Below are positions 17,186-27,696 of a DNA stretch of 64,000 bases, piece after piece (the first letter of the stretch is position 1; each line of letters opens with the position of its first letter). The position numbers were made by a program, and so were the translations under genes. The notes beneath the pieces are model-generated. The model saw nothing but the letters and a program-made list of their open reading frames with translations. It was not told the origin of the DNA and ran no database searches. The stretch is from contig NZ_CP049258.1 in assembly GCF_011046735.1 (NCBI RefSeq), positions 5,412,001 to 5,476,000 of the forward strand, given 5' to 3'. Source of the stretch: Nordella sp. HKS 07. Its GTDB lineage: Bacteria; Pseudomonadota; Alphaproteobacteria; Rhizobiales; Aestuariivirgaceae.

Positions 17186-17288
17186 CTAGAACATCGGCCC
17201 GAAAAGTGCGCGCGGTTTTCGGGAAAGCCGATGCGCAAAATCAAAGAGATAGAGCGCCGGACGCCACAGTTCGAAGGCTGTGGCGTCC
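17186..17288. repeat. composite palindromic repeat E4 (inverted orientation)
   Basis: On the minus strand: unit A with perfect 11-base arms GGACGCCACAG/CTGTGGCGTCC (17259-17288), the linker GCTCTATCTCTTTGATTTTG, then unit B (17192-17236) CGCATCGG to CCGATG, and a CTAGA end. It sits inside the ABC operon, between the binding protein and the first permease. Confidence 0.88.
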
Positions 17289-17327
17289 TTCTCGAAGCAA
17301 TGATGCGGAACTGATCAGGACCATTGC

Positions 17328-18230
17328 ATGAGCGTGGCTGCCCATAGCGTCGAGCGGGCGCGACCGGAAATTACGGGGGAGATCGACAAGGCCGGTTATG
17401 TGCTTGTCGCCTTCTTCGCGATCCCGTTCTTCCTGTTCAACATCTTGCCGGTGCTTTTCGGCTTCTACGTCGCCTTCACGCGCTGGAGCATCGTCGGCGC
17501 GCCGAAATGGGAAGGCCTGAATAACTTCACCCGCGCCTTCAACGACCATTGGGTCGCCGTCGCTTTCAAGAACATCCTGTTCTATGGCGTCATCATCGTG
17601 CCAAGCGTCACCGTGCTGGGCCTTGTCTTCGCGCTTTTCGTCAACAAGCGCTATCCACTGTCGGGCCTGGCGCGCACACTGTTCTTCGCGCCGACGGTTG
17701 TTTCGGCGACGGTGATCGGCCTGGTCTGGGTGTGGCTGCTCGACACGCAATTCGGCCTCGTCAACCACTATCTTTCCTTCTTCGGCATCGACGATGTTCC
17801 GTGGCTCACCTCCACCCGTTGGTCACTGGTGGGGGTCAGCATCGCCTCCATCTGGTGGGATCTCGGTTTAGCTTTCGTGCTGTTCCTCGCAGCACTTCAG
17901 GACATTCCGGGCGAGATCAACGACGCGGCGATCGTCGACGGCGCCAATCGCTGGCAGCGCTTCCGCTATGTGATCCTGCCGCATTTGCGCCCGGTGATCA
18001 GCATGGTCGTCACCTTGCAGCTCATATCGACCTTGCGCATATTCAGTCAGGTCTATGTCATGACCAATGGCGGGCCGGCGGGATCTTCCTCTTCGCCGAT
18101 CCATTACATCTATAGCATCGCGATCGTGCGCAATCTCTTCGGCTACGCGTCCGCCATCGCGATCCTGCTCTTCGCGCTCATCCTCGCCGTCACCTTTGCG
18201 CAGCGCTTCCTGCTCAAGGAGCGTGCGTGA
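17328..18230 (+). CDS. ABC permease, MalF/UgpA type
   Basis: A 300-residue inner-membrane protein with six helices. The EAA loop that docks on the ATPase is seen in DIPGEINDAAIVDGANRWQRF near residues 200-220. It forms the membrane channel with the following permease. Repeat E4 lies between it and the binding-protein gene. Its TGA stop shares one base with the next start (TGATG). Confident as to type, not substrate. Confidence 0.92.
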   Translation: MSVAAHSVERARPEITGEIDKAGYVLVAFFAIPFFLFNILPVLFGFYVAFTRWSIVGAPKWEGLNNFTRAFNDHWVAVAFKNILFYGVIIVPSVTVLGLVFALFVNKRYPLSGLARTLFFAPTVVSATVIGLVWVWLLDTQFGLVNHYLSFFGIDDVPWLTSTRWSLVGVSIASIWWDLGLAFVLFLAALQDIPGEINDAAIVDGANRWQRFRYVILPHLRPVISMVVTLQLISTLRIFSQVYVMTNGGPAGSSSSPIHYIYSIAIVRNLFGYASAIAILLFALILAVTFAQRFLLKERA

Positions 18231-19093
18231 TGCGGTGGCTCGAACGCGAACTCGAGGAGCGCCGGCTCAATCGGTGGGATTTCGTGATCTGGCCGATCGG
18301 CATCGCCGTCGCGGTGCTATGGGCCCTGCCGTTCGTGTGGATGGTGTCGACCTCCTTCAAGTTTCCTGCCGACGTCATGACACAGGATATCGAATGGCTG
18401 CCGAGCCGGGTGACCTTGGACAACTATATCAAGGTCTTCGAATATCCGGTGATCCGCTGGGGCATCAACAGCCTGATCCAGGCCGCGGCCGCCACCTTCC
18501 TCTGCGTGCTGTTCGGGGCCATGGCGGGTTACGCGCTGGCGCGGATGAACTTCCCGGGGCGCAATCTTCTCTTCGCCGTCTTCCTCGCCTCCTTGATGAT
18601 CCCGGTGGAAGTCTCGGTGATCCCGTTGCTGCTGGCCTTCGTGAAGGTGGGGTGGGCGAGCTCCTATCAGGCTCTCATCCTGCCGGCGATCGGCAATGTC
18701 TTCAGCGTATACATCTTCCGCCAGTTCTTCCTCAACTTTCCCTCGGAGCTCGAGGATGCAGCGAAGATGGACGGCGCCGGTCCCTTCAACCTGTTCTTCC
18801 GCATCGCGCTGCCTCTGGCGCGCGCGCCCGCCATCGCCGCCTCGGTCATCATCTTCACGCTCAACTGGAACAGCTTCCTGTGGCCGCTCCTCGTCACCTT
18901 CGATGAAAGCATGAAGACTTTGCCGGTCGGAGTCGCCGCCTTCACGCCTGTTGTCGGTACAAGGACCCAGATCGAAGGCTACAGCGTCGCCATGGCGGCG
19001 GTCACCATCCTCAGCATCCCGAGTCTGATGCTGTTCTGTTTCCTGCAGCGTTACTTCATCCAGGGCATTTCGCAAGGCAGCATCAAGCAATGA
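18230..19093 (+). CDS. ABC permease, MalG/UgpE type
   Basis: A 287-residue six-helix permease of the binding-protein-dependent type. The EAA motif is seen in FPSELEDAAKMDGAGPFNLF about 85 residues from the end. ATG 18230 overlaps the upstream stop; a GTG one codon earlier is possible. Its stop overlaps the aldehyde dehydrogenase start (ATGA), so importer and enzyme are coupled. Confidence 0.92.
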   Translation: MRWLERELEERRLNRWDFVIWPIGIAVAVLWALPFVWMVSTSFKFPADVMTQDIEWLPSRVTLDNYIKVFEYPVIRWGINSLIQAAAATFLCVLFGAMAGYALARMNFPGRNLLFAVFLASLMIPVEVSVIPLLLAFVKVGWASSYQALILPAIGNVFSVYIFRQFFLNFPSELEDAAKMDGAGPFNLFFRIALPLARAPAIAASVIIFTLNWNSFLWPLLVTFDESMKTLPVGVAAFTPVVGTRTQIEGYSVAMAAVTILSIPSLMLFCFLQRYFIQGISQGSIKQ

Positions 19094-20559
19094 GCGATAG
19101 ACAATATTCGCGCGCAGATCTCAAGGGCGTTCTTCCGGAAGCGCATTTCATCGACGGCGCACATCGCAAGGCGGCCGGCGGCGAGACCTTCGCGACCATC
19201 GATCCAAGTACGGAGGAAATGCTCGCCGCGGTCGCGCGCGGCGGCGCCGAGGACGTCGATCTCGCGGTCAAGGCCGCTGACCGTGCCAGCCGGGGCGACT
19301 GGCGCAATCTGACGCCCGCCGAACGCGGCCGCCTGATGTTCAAGCTGGCGGATGCTCTCGAAGCCGACGCGGAACGCTTCGCGCTGCTCGAAACGCTCGA
19401 TGTCGGCAAGCCGGTCAAGGAGTCGCTTGGCGACGTCAGGGGCGTCTGTGCCACCATCCGCTACAATGCCGGCGCCGCCGACAAGATGGAGGGCGCGACT
19501 ATTCCTCTAGGTCCCGCTTTCGTCGATTTCACCATGCTCGAGCCGGTCGGCGTCACCGCCCACATCGTGCCCTGGAACTATCCCTTGGGGATGGTGGCGC
19601 GCTCGGTGGCACCGGCGCTGGCGGCGGGCTGCACAGCAGTGGTGAAACCCGCCGAGCAGTCACCTTTGACCGCGCTCGCCTTTGCCGAACTGTGTCAGGA
19701 AGTTGGCTTACCGAAAGGCGTCGTGAATGTGGTTGCGGGCTATGGCGAGGAGGCGGGCGCGGCGCTCGTCGCCCATCCATTAGTGCGCGGCATCACCTTC
19801 ACGGGATCCGTGGAAACCGGCCGCAAGATCTATATGAACGCGGCGGCCGGGCTCAAGCCGGCGGTGCTCGAGCTCGGCGGCAAGAATCCGATGATCGTGC
19901 TTGGCGATGCCGATCTCGAGCGCGCCGCCTACGACGCGATCGACGGCGCCTTCGGCAATAGCGGTCAGGTCTGTTCCTCTTCGTCGCGCCTTCTCCTGCA
20001 GCGTGAGATCGCCGAGGAGTTCCTCGAGCGACTGGCGGCGCATGCGCAGAAGCTTGCTGTCGGACCGGGGCTCGACAATCTCGACCTGGGTCCGCTCGTT
20101 TCCAAGGAGCAATATGACAAGGTTCAGGCCTATCTCGCGGCGGGGCGCCGGTCAGGCGCGCGCGTGAGGCTGGGCGGTGATCGCCCGAAGGCGCTCGAGC
20201 GCGGCTATTTCATCGCCCCCACGATCATAGATGCTGTCGATGCCGGCAATGCGCTGGTGCGCGAGGAGATCTTCGGTCCGGTAGCCGTGGCGCAGATCTT
20301 CGACACAGTCGAGGAGGCTAGAGCGCTCGCCAATGGCCTGGGCTACGGCCTCGTCGCTGGCGTCTACAGCCGGGATATTTCCAAGGCGCTGACGCTCGCC
20401 CGCGACCTCGAGGCGGGCTCCGTCTGGATCAATGGCTGGTTCATCGGCGGTGTCCAGGCGCCGACGGGTGGAATTAAGGACAGCGGTATCGGTCGCGAGC
20501 GCGGCCTGCCCGGAATCCGCAACTATCTCAGCATCAAGAATGTCGGAATCCGGCTCTGA
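19090..20559 (+). CDS. aldehyde dehydrogenase (NAD(P)+)
   Basis: A 489-residue ALDH-superfamily enzyme that oxidises an aldehyde to an acid. The catalytic glutamate is in VLELGGKNPMIVL and the cysteine nucleophile in FGNSGQVCSSSSRL (about residue 297); the NAD-binding FTGSVETGRKI is intact. Family members include betaine aldehyde and semialdehyde dehydrogenases. In this operon, next to a DapA-family enzyme and a UxaA-type dehydratase, a 2-oxoglutarate semialdehyde dehydrogenase role in sugar-acid breakdown is an attractive inference, not a demonstration. Confidence 0.9.
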   Translation: MSDRQYSRADLKGVLPEAHFIDGAHRKAAGGETFATIDPSTEEMLAAVARGGAEDVDLAVKAADRASRGDWRNLTPAERGRLMFKLADALEADAERFALLETLDVGKPVKESLGDVRGVCATIRYNAGAADKMEGATIPLGPAFVDFTMLEPVGVTAHIVPWNYPLGMVARSVAPALAAGCTAVVKPAEQSPLTALAFAELCQEVGLPKGVVNVVAGYGEEAGAALVAHPLVRGITFTGSVETGRKIYMNAAAGLKPAVLELGGKNPMIVLGDADLERAAYDAIDGAFGNSGQVCSSSSRLLLQREIAEEFLERLAAHAQKLAVGPGLDNLDLGPLVSKEQYDKVQAYLAAGRRSGARVRLGGDRPKALERGYFIAPTIIDAVDAGNALVREEIFGPVAVAQIFDTVEEARALANGLGYGLVAGVYSRDISKALTLARDLEAGSVWINGWFIGGVQAPTGGIKDSGIGRERGLPGIRNYLSIKNVGIRL

Positions 20560-20598
20560 CATGCAGATTTTCGATCAAGTTCAACGAGGGAATTAAGA

Positions 20599-21807
20599 AT
20601 GAGTCCTATCAAGAATGTCGAGCACCATGTGATCTTCAAGCACAACGAGCATTGCGTCAATCAGATCGCGACGCGCACTCTGAAGAACGGCGATCTCGTC
20701 GCCGTCTTCAACGAGGAGCGCTTTCCCTATCATCATGACAGCGGACAGACATTGCTGACCCGTTCTAAGGACGGCGGCAAGACATGGAGCGAGCCGACGG
20801 TGGTGTTGCCGTGGACCGCGACGCAGGGCAACTGGGATTGTGGCATCTGCGAACTGGAGGACGGCACGCTCCTGGTGAACATGACTATCACCGGCTTTTT
20901 CAAGCGCGGCGTCAAGCCGGAGCAGCCGTCCTGGAGCTCGCATCCGCACACCAAGGAATGGGGCGACTGGACCTGGGCCTACAAGACGCAAGCCTGGCTC
21001 GGCACCTATGTCGTGAAGTCGACGGATGGCGGCAAGAGCTGGAGCGATCCCGTGCCGGTCAATGTGCGGCCGCTGAAGCATGGCGGCTGCCGGCTGGGCT
21101 CCTGGCTCCTGCCGAATGGATCGCTGCTGATGGGGCTTTACGGCCGCATTCACGGCTATGAGGAGGAGGGCGAAGGCGAGAGTACGCGCTCGGCCCTGAT
21201 GCGTTCCGATGATGGCGGCGAGAACTGGGAATATTATTCGACCCTTGCCTATGACCCGGCCAACATCATCGACTACGAAGAACCCGGCCTGCTGCGCCTG
21301 AAGGACGGACGCCTCGTCTGCTTCATGCGCACCCATGTCAATCCGAGCGGCGATGCCAAGAACATGGTGATGACCATTTCGGAGGACGACGGCTTCAGCT
21401 GGACGCCGCCGAAATGGACTAATATCTGGGGCTATCCGCCGGAGCTCATCGCGCTTCAGGATGGTCGTTACCTGATGGTTTATGGCTATCGCCGTCCGCC
21501 CTACGGCGTGCGCGCGATCATTTCCGACGACGGCGTCACCTGGGACAAGAAGAACGAGTTCGTCATCCGCGAAGGCGGTGTGCCGGGCGCCACGGCAACC
21601 GAGACGCCGGGCTCGAGCCGTATGTCGCCGGCCTCCGGCAAGATCGCCGGCGGCGGTGTCGACTGGAACAATCCCGGTGTCTACCAGCATATCGGCTATC
21701 CGAGCGTGGCGCAGATGCCGGATGGCACAATCGTCTGCTCCTTCCATGAATGGAGTGACGATCCGAAGCCTCTGCAATATGTCCGCTGCACCAGATTCCG
21801 GGTCTGA
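20599..21807 (+). CDS. Asp-box (BNR) beta-propeller, sialidase-like, cytoplasmic
   Basis: A 402-residue protein with five Asp-boxes, S-x-D-x-G-x-x-W: SKDGGKTW, STDGGKSW, SDDGGENW, SEDDGFSW and SDDGVTW. This predicts a six-bladed sialidase-like propeller. There is no signal peptide, so it should act in the cytoplasm, unlike secreted sialidases. It is followed by a second, related propeller gene. It may be a glycoside-bond-cleaving enzyme or a hydratase/lyase acting on an imported sugar acid; the family name sialidase should not be taken as function. Confidence 0.82.
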   Translation: MSPIKNVEHHVIFKHNEHCVNQIATRTLKNGDLVAVFNEERFPYHHDSGQTLLTRSKDGGKTWSEPTVVLPWTATQGNWDCGICELEDGTLLVNMTITGFFKRGVKPEQPSWSSHPHTKEWGDWTWAYKTQAWLGTYVVKSTDGGKSWSDPVPVNVRPLKHGGCRLGSWLLPNGSLLMGLYGRIHGYEEEGEGESTRSALMRSDDGGENWEYYSTLAYDPANIIDYEEPGLLRLKDGRLVCFMRTHVNPSGDAKNMVMTISEDDGFSWTPPKWTNIWGYPPELIALQDGRYLMVYGYRRPPYGVRAIISDDGVTWDKKNEFVIREGGVPGATATETPGSSRMSPASGKIAGGGVDWNNPGVYQHIGYPSVAQMPDGTIVCSFHEWSDDPKPLQYVRCTRFRV

Positions 21808-21859
21808 GGAGCGCTAAATGCAACAGGTGGGCGCAAGAAAAGTGAAGGAGGACCGGGCA

Positions 21860-22999
21860 ATGGCGCATGCCGTGCTCTACGCCGACCCTTCAGCTTATTG
21901 CGCCCACCCACATCTTCTCGCGCTGCGGCCGGATCGCTGGCTTCTGGTCTTCACCCGGAGCATCCGCCGCGATCTCGTCCTGCATCCACCGCAGGACCCG
22001 CTTTATTGCAACATGCTCATGCGCTCGGCGGATGAGGGGGAGAGCTGGACCGAACCGGTGATTGTTCCGGCGTCCGGTTGGCTGGGGGTCGAATGTGCCG
22101 GCCTCACCGCCTTGCGGTCCGGGCGCGTGCTGCTCAATCAGTGGCGGTTCGAATGGCACACGCTGGAATATGCCCGCGCGCATCTCGATCCCGCAGCCTA
22201 TGTATCCTCGGAGAAGTTGCTCAGCGCCAAGGCGATGGCGGCCGAGCTGGCGGATTGGGCACCCGATGCCGAGAGCATCGCGGAGCGTTTCCCGTGGGCG
22301 CGCGGCGCGGGCGAGACCTGGCTGCATCATTCCGACGATAATGGGAAGAGCTTTGGCCGTTCGATTCGTATCGCCACCGCGCCCTATAGCGGCGGCTATG
22401 GCATGCGCGGCGGTATCGAGCTCCCTGATGGCGAGATCGTCCTGCCCTTGTCGGATGTGCCGCATTATCGGAATGTCTTCGTGCTGCGCTCGCGCGACGG
22501 CGGCGAGAGCTGGTCGCCGCCGCTCGCCGTGACCGATGGCGCGGGCCATGAATTCGAGGAGCCGGCGCCGCTTCTGCTGCGCTCCGGCCGGCTGCTCCTG
22601 CTCATGCGCGACAATGCCACCCGCATCCTGCATCTCGCTTTCTCCGATGATGGCGGGCGAAGCTGGAGTGCGGCCCGCGCGACGGGCATCGCAGATTATC
22701 CCGCCGACCTTCTGGAACTGCCGGACGGCCGGCTTGTCTGCGTCGCCGGCCGGCGCATACCGCCCTATGCCATCACGCTTTATGTCTCCGAGGATGGCGG
22801 CGAAAGCTGGAACACCGATTGCCCCGTCATGGTCCGGGCAGGCCTTCCTAACCGCGATCTCGGCTATCCGACCTTGGCGCGGCGCCGCGACGGCTTCTTG
22901 TTCATCGCCTATTACGCCCGCGATGCACGCGGGCTGACGGGCATCCAGTCCACCATTCTCGATGCGCGCGCCCTCGGGTCTGCCGACGAAAGGAATTAA
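21860..22999 (+). CDS. second Asp-box (BNR) beta-propeller, sialidase-like
   Basis: A 379-residue paralogue-like propeller with Asp-boxes SADEGESW, SDDNGKSF, SRDGGESW, SDDGGRSW and SEDGGESW. The start at 21860 is set by a GAAGGAGG Shine-Dalgarno eight bases upstream; an in-frame ATG at 21818 would place it inside the protein. No signal peptide. The next gene starts at the very next base after its stop. Tandem intracellular propellers in one operon suggest two steps on the same substrate or a heteromer. Confidence 0.82.
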   Translation: MAHAVLYADPSAYCAHPHLLALRPDRWLLVFTRSIRRDLVLHPPQDPLYCNMLMRSADEGESWTEPVIVPASGWLGVECAGLTALRSGRVLLNQWRFEWHTLEYARAHLDPAAYVSSEKLLSAKAMAAELADWAPDAESIAERFPWARGAGETWLHHSDDNGKSFGRSIRIATAPYSGGYGMRGGIELPDGEIVLPLSDVPHYRNVFVLRSRDGGESWSPPLAVTDGAGHEFEEPAPLLLRSGRLLLLMRDNATRILHLAFSDDGGRSWSAARATGIADYPADLLELPDGRLVCVAGRRIPPYAITLYVSEDGGESWNTDCPVMVRAGLPNRDLGYPTLARRRDGFLFIAYYARDARGLTGIQSTILDARALGSADERN

Positions 23000-24123
<1,124 letters not shown>

Positions 24124-24127
<4 letters not shown>

Positions 24128-25086
24128 ATCCTGAACTACTGAAATCCCGGCTGGCCGGCTGCTATGTCACCATACCGACGCCATTCGAGGACGCAGCCGG
24201 TTTTCCCGTCAATCATGCCGCCCTGCGCAACTATGTGCGGTTCCTGATCGAGAGCGGACTCAATACCGATTATGCGACGCTTCTCGCGGGCGGTGCCGCG
24301 GGCGATTTTTCGACCATGACCTTCGATGAACGCCTGAAGGTGGCGGAGACTGTCGTGGAGGAGGCCGGGGGGAGGGTACCACTGGCTTTTGGCGGGCAGT
24401 CGACCAGCACACTCGAACTGGTACGCCTGGCGCAGGCCGCACAGGCCATGGGCTTCGACTTCATGCAGGTCTCGTGTCCCTTCTACTTCGCCCATACGGA
24501 GGGTGATTTCGAGGAATTCGTCACCGCAGCGGCGAAAGCCGCTCCCGATCTCGGCATTATCGTCTATAATACCTTCTGGACGGCGACGGGGCTTTCCTTC
24601 GCCATGATCGACCGTCTGGCGCGCATTCCAAACATCGTCGGCCTGAAATGGGCGACGCCGCGCACCGATGCGATGGAGTTCGAGGACGTGACCTCGCATT
24701 TCTCCGACCGTTTCACGATCATCGACAATAATCTGTTCTTCCCCTATTCGGCGATGCCGGCTCTGGGCGCGAAGGCCTTCGAGGTCCATTTGTGCAATTA
24801 TTGGCCGGAATGGGGAATAAAGCTCATCGATGAAGTCCGGGCCGCGAACTATTCGGAGATCTCGCGCATGATGATCGATGAGGCGATGCCCTTCTACAAG
24901 CTGTGGGTGAAGATCGAGAAGGAGTATACCAGCGGTGACGGCTATCTCGACAAGCTCTGCATGGAGCTGGTGGGTTTGCCGTCGTCGCGCTGCCGCCCGC
25001 CGACGCGCGATGTAAGAGCGCGTTATCGTGATGACGCTCTTCGCATGATGCAGGAGAAGAAAGTGCCGAGGCTGGTCGCGAGATAA
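24124..25086 (+). CDS. DapA/NanA-family aldolase or dehydratase
   Basis: A 320-residue class I aldolase-superfamily (DHDPS/NAL) protein. The Schiff-base lysine is in NIVGLKWATP (about residue 176) and the partner tyrosine in IIVYNTFW; the pyruvate-loop normally written GTTGE reads GGAAGDFST here, so it is not a housekeeping lysine-pathway DapA. Start GTG 24124 overlaps the ATPase stop. Members of this superfamily cleave or dehydrate 2-keto-3-deoxy sugar acids, which fits the UxaA-type and ALDH partners. The exact reaction is unknown. Confidence 0.85.
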
Positions 25087-25091
25087 GTCGA

Positions 25092-25388
25092 ATGAGCGCA
25101 ATGGTGAACATGATCGTGCTGGACGGCGATGACAATGTGGGTATCGCTCTGCGCGACATCGCGGCGAATGAGCAGGCATGCGATGCAAGGGGCTTGCAGC
25201 TTACCGCTGGCGAGCGGATAGTCCAGGGGCACAAGATTGCGCTACGCGACATCGCCGCGGGCGAACGAGTCATCCGCTTCACCATGGCGGTCGGTATCAC
25301 GACAGCCGCGATCCCGCGGGGGCGTCTGGTTCATGTGCACAATGTGAAAAGCCAGTATCTCAACAATGATGAGGACCACTATGAATAG
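25092..25388 (+). CDS. UxaA-type SAF-domain subunit (small)
   Basis: A 98-residue SAF-domain protein, equal to the N-terminal domain of altronate/galactarate dehydratases, with NVGIALRDIAANEQ and GHKIALRDIAAGERV as the two characteristic halves. ATG at 25104 is an alternative start. It overlaps the large subunit gene by eight bases. In E. coli these two domains are one protein (UxaA, GarD); here they are split, as in many rhizobia. It works with the next gene as a sugar-acid dehydratase. Confidence 0.85.
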   Translation: MSAMVNMIVLDGDDNVGIALRDIAANEQACDARGLQLTAGERIVQGHKIALRDIAAGERVIRFTMAVGITTAAIPRGRLVHVHNVKSQYLNNDEDHYE

Positions 25389-26601
25389 GGCTTCGTCACA
25401 GACCGTCTCCGGCATGCGGGGTTTTCCGCGGGCCGACGGCCGCAAAGGCATCCGCAATTTCGTCGTAGTCGCCTATCTGGTCGAGTGCGCCCATCACGTG
25501 GCGCGTCAGATCGCACAGGGCTATCAGACCGAGGGCGCACAGCTCATCGGTTTCCCCGGCTGCTATCCGAGCGACTACGCGCAGCGTGTGATGGAAGCCA
25601 TGTGCACCCATCCCAATGTCGGCGCGGTTCTGCTGGTCTCGCTGGGTTGCGAGGAGTTTCGCCGTGGCGCGCTGCTTGATATGGTAGCGGCGTCGGGCCG
25701 GGAGGCGAAACTCCTGGTCATCCAGGAAAGCGGCGGCACACGCGCCACGATCGCGGAAGGGCGCCAATGGTTGGATGCGGCGCTAGTGCGGGCAAAGGCG
25801 GCCGAGACGATCCCGATCGCGATTTCCGACCTCGTGATCGGCACCAAATGCGGCGGCTCGGACGGGTTGAGCGGCATCACCATCAATCCCGCCGTCGGCC
25901 GCGCCTTCGACCGTCTGGGCGATGCCGGCGGCACGCTGATGTTCGAGGAAACCTGCGAGCTCATCGGCTGCCAGGAGCACATGGCGAAGCGGGCGACCAC
26001 GCCCGAGCTCGGCCGCGAATTGCGAGCGGCGGTGGAAAAGGCGGACCGCTATTACAACGAGCTTGGTCACGGCAGTTTCGGCGGCGGCAACATCAAGCAC
26101 GGACTGTCGACACTCGAGGAGAAGTCGCTCGGTGCCTATGCCAAGAGCGGCTCGCGCCCGATCGCCGGATTGATCAAACCGGGCACGCGCCCGCCGAAGA
26201 GCGGCCTCTATCTGATGGACACGGTGAACGACGGTCCGGTACGCTACGGCATCCCCAACATCAACGACACGCAGACCATTACCGAGATGGTGGCGAGCGG
26301 CTGTCATATGATCATCTTCACCACCGGCGCGGGCTCCGTCGTCGGCCAAGCGGTGGCGCCTGTCATCAAAGGGGTATCCAATTCGCGCGTCTATCAACGC
26401 CTCGCCGAGGATATCGATGTCAATGGCGGAACCATCGCCGACGGCACCGAGACGATCGACGACGTGGCGGAGCGCATCGTCGCCGCGGTCGTTCGTCTCG
26501 CGAGCGGGCATCCGAGCAAGTCGGAAGAGCTTGGCCATCAGGAATTTGCGTTGTCGTATAAAACCTACGAGCCGGCAGGTCCGGCCTGCCTGCCGGTTTG
26601 A
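25381..26601 (+). CDS. UxaA-type dehydratase, large subunit
   Basis: A 406-residue protein of the UxaA/GarD C-terminal family that dehydrates altronate, galactarate or related sugar acids to 2-keto-3-deoxy acids. Typical parts are RKGIRNFVVVAYLVECA, the iron-binding-type cysteines in DLVIGTKCGGSDGLSGI and LMFEETCELIGCQEHM. The ATG at 25381 has a GAGGA Shine-Dalgarno inside the small-subunit gene and overlaps it by eight bases. It probably produces the substrate of the DapA-family enzyme upstream. Confidence 0.86.
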   Translation: MNRASSQTVSGMRGFPRADGRKGIRNFVVVAYLVECAHHVARQIAQGYQTEGAQLIGFPGCYPSDYAQRVMEAMCTHPNVGAVLLVSLGCEEFRRGALLDMVAASGREAKLLVIQESGGTRATIAEGRQWLDAALVRAKAAETIPIAISDLVIGTKCGGSDGLSGITINPAVGRAFDRLGDAGGTLMFEETCELIGCQEHMAKRATTPELGRELRAAVEKADRYYNELGHGSFGGGNIKHGLSTLEEKSLGAYAKSGSRPIAGLIKPGTRPPKSGLYLMDTVNDGPVRYGIPNINDTQTITEMVASGCHMIIFTTGAGSVVGQAVAPVIKGVSNSRVYQRLAEDIDVNGGTIADGTETIDDVAERIVAAVVRLASGHPSKSEELGHQEFALSYKTYEPAGPACLPV

Positions 26602-26628
26602 AATAACAAAGCGCCATGGAGGAAGCAG

Positions 26629-27630
26629 ATGAATAGGAAGCAATTGATTCTATCTACTGTCCTTGCTGCGGCTCTGGTCGCGGCGGCAGGCATCGCCAAA
26701 GCGGCGGACGATGTACGTCTGCGGCTTAACTGGATGTATTACGGATCCCATGCCGGCTTCGCCCTTGGTAAGGACAAGGGCTATTACAAGGATGCCGGGA
26801 TCAATCTCGACATTCGCTCCGGCAACGGGTCGGGCTCGGCGCATCGCCTTGTCGCCAATGGCGACAGCACGTTCTCTTATGGCTCCTGTGCCTCGATGCT
26901 CAATCTCGCGGCTCAGGGCGCGCCGCTCATTTCCGTGGGCGTGATCGACGCGATGGGGACGGAGGCGGTCATCGTGCGGCCGGATGCGGGCGTAAAATCG
27001 CTTGCTGACTTGAAGGGCAAGACCATTCTCACGACAGCCAATGCCGGGGTGAACACATTCTTTCCGCTCGTGCTTCAGGCCGCTGGCTTGAAGGACGGCG
27101 ATGTGACCATCACCAATGTCCCGGATGGCGCCCTGGTATCGAGCTACCTGCAAGGCGCTGGCGGCGCGGTCGGCATATTGGGCGGGCTCGACGACAAGCC
27201 GGCCGAGATCAAGGCCAATGGCGGCGCCGAGCCGGTCACCTTTCCTTATTCGGACTTTGGCGTGAACCAGGTCGGCTACTGCATCGTCGCCAATGCGGAC
27301 ACGGTGAAGAATAATCCTGATCTGGTGAAGCGCTTTGTCGCCGCCACGATGAAGGCCTATAAGGAAACGGAAGCTAATCCCGATGCAGCGATCGCCTCGA
27401 TGGCGGATATCGTCGGCGGCTCGATGGCCGAGGAGCAGGGCAAGGCCCAGGCGCGCGCAGTGCTCGACGTGACTTTGGGTGTGCTTTACTCCAAGGCCAA
27501 CAAGGACAAGCACCTCGGCGTGAATGTAGCCGCCGACTGGGACGACATGCTGGCATTGATGAAGAAGTACAATGATCTCAAGACCGACAAGCCTGCCTCC
27601 GCTTTCTACAGCAACGATTTCGTCCCGTGA
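26629..27630 (+). CDS. ABC substrate-binding protein, NitT/TauT/NMT1 type
   Basis: A 333-residue periplasmic binding protein with a signal peptide ending near AGIAKA (residues 20-25). The NMT1/SsuA-like fold is seen in RLNWMYYGSHAGFALGKDKG and DLKGKTILTTANAGV. Ligands of this group include sulfonates, nitrate, pyrimidine precursors and aromatic acids. It is the first gene of a second importer, 27 bases after the UxaA large subunit, so it probably belongs to the same regulon. Confidence 0.88.
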   Translation: MNRKQLILSTVLAAALVAAAGIAKAADDVRLRLNWMYYGSHAGFALGKDKGYYKDAGINLDIRSGNGSGSAHRLVANGDSTFSYGSCASMLNLAAQGAPLISVGVIDAMGTEAVIVRPDAGVKSLADLKGKTILTTANAGVNTFFPLVLQAAGLKDGDVTITNVPDGALVSSYLQGAGGAVGILGGLDDKPAEIKANGGAEPVTFPYSDFGVNQVGYCIVANADTVKNNPDLVKRFVAATMKAYKETEANPDAAIASMADIVGGSMAEEQGKAQARAVLDVTLGVLYSKANKDKHLGVNVAADWDDMLALMKKYNDLKTDKPASAFYSNDFVP

Positions 27631-27645
27631 CATTCCAGGCTTCTT

Positions 27646-27673
27646 CCTCTCCCACGCCAACGCGCGGGAGAGG
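27646..27673. repeat. CCTCTCCC inverted repeat
   Basis: Arms CCTCTCCC (27646-27653) and GGGAGAGG (27666-27673), between the binding-protein and ATPase genes of the second importer. Related to the larger repeat at 52021-52162; a stem here may lower downstream expression relative to the binding protein. Confidence 0.6.
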
Positions 27674-27696
27674 GGGAACTAAATACAGGGTGACAG

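Noticed and set aside
20599-21807. Secreted sialidase for host sialic acid use
   Set aside because: No signal peptide and no nan genes (kinase, epimerase, GlcNAc-6-P deacetylase) nearby.
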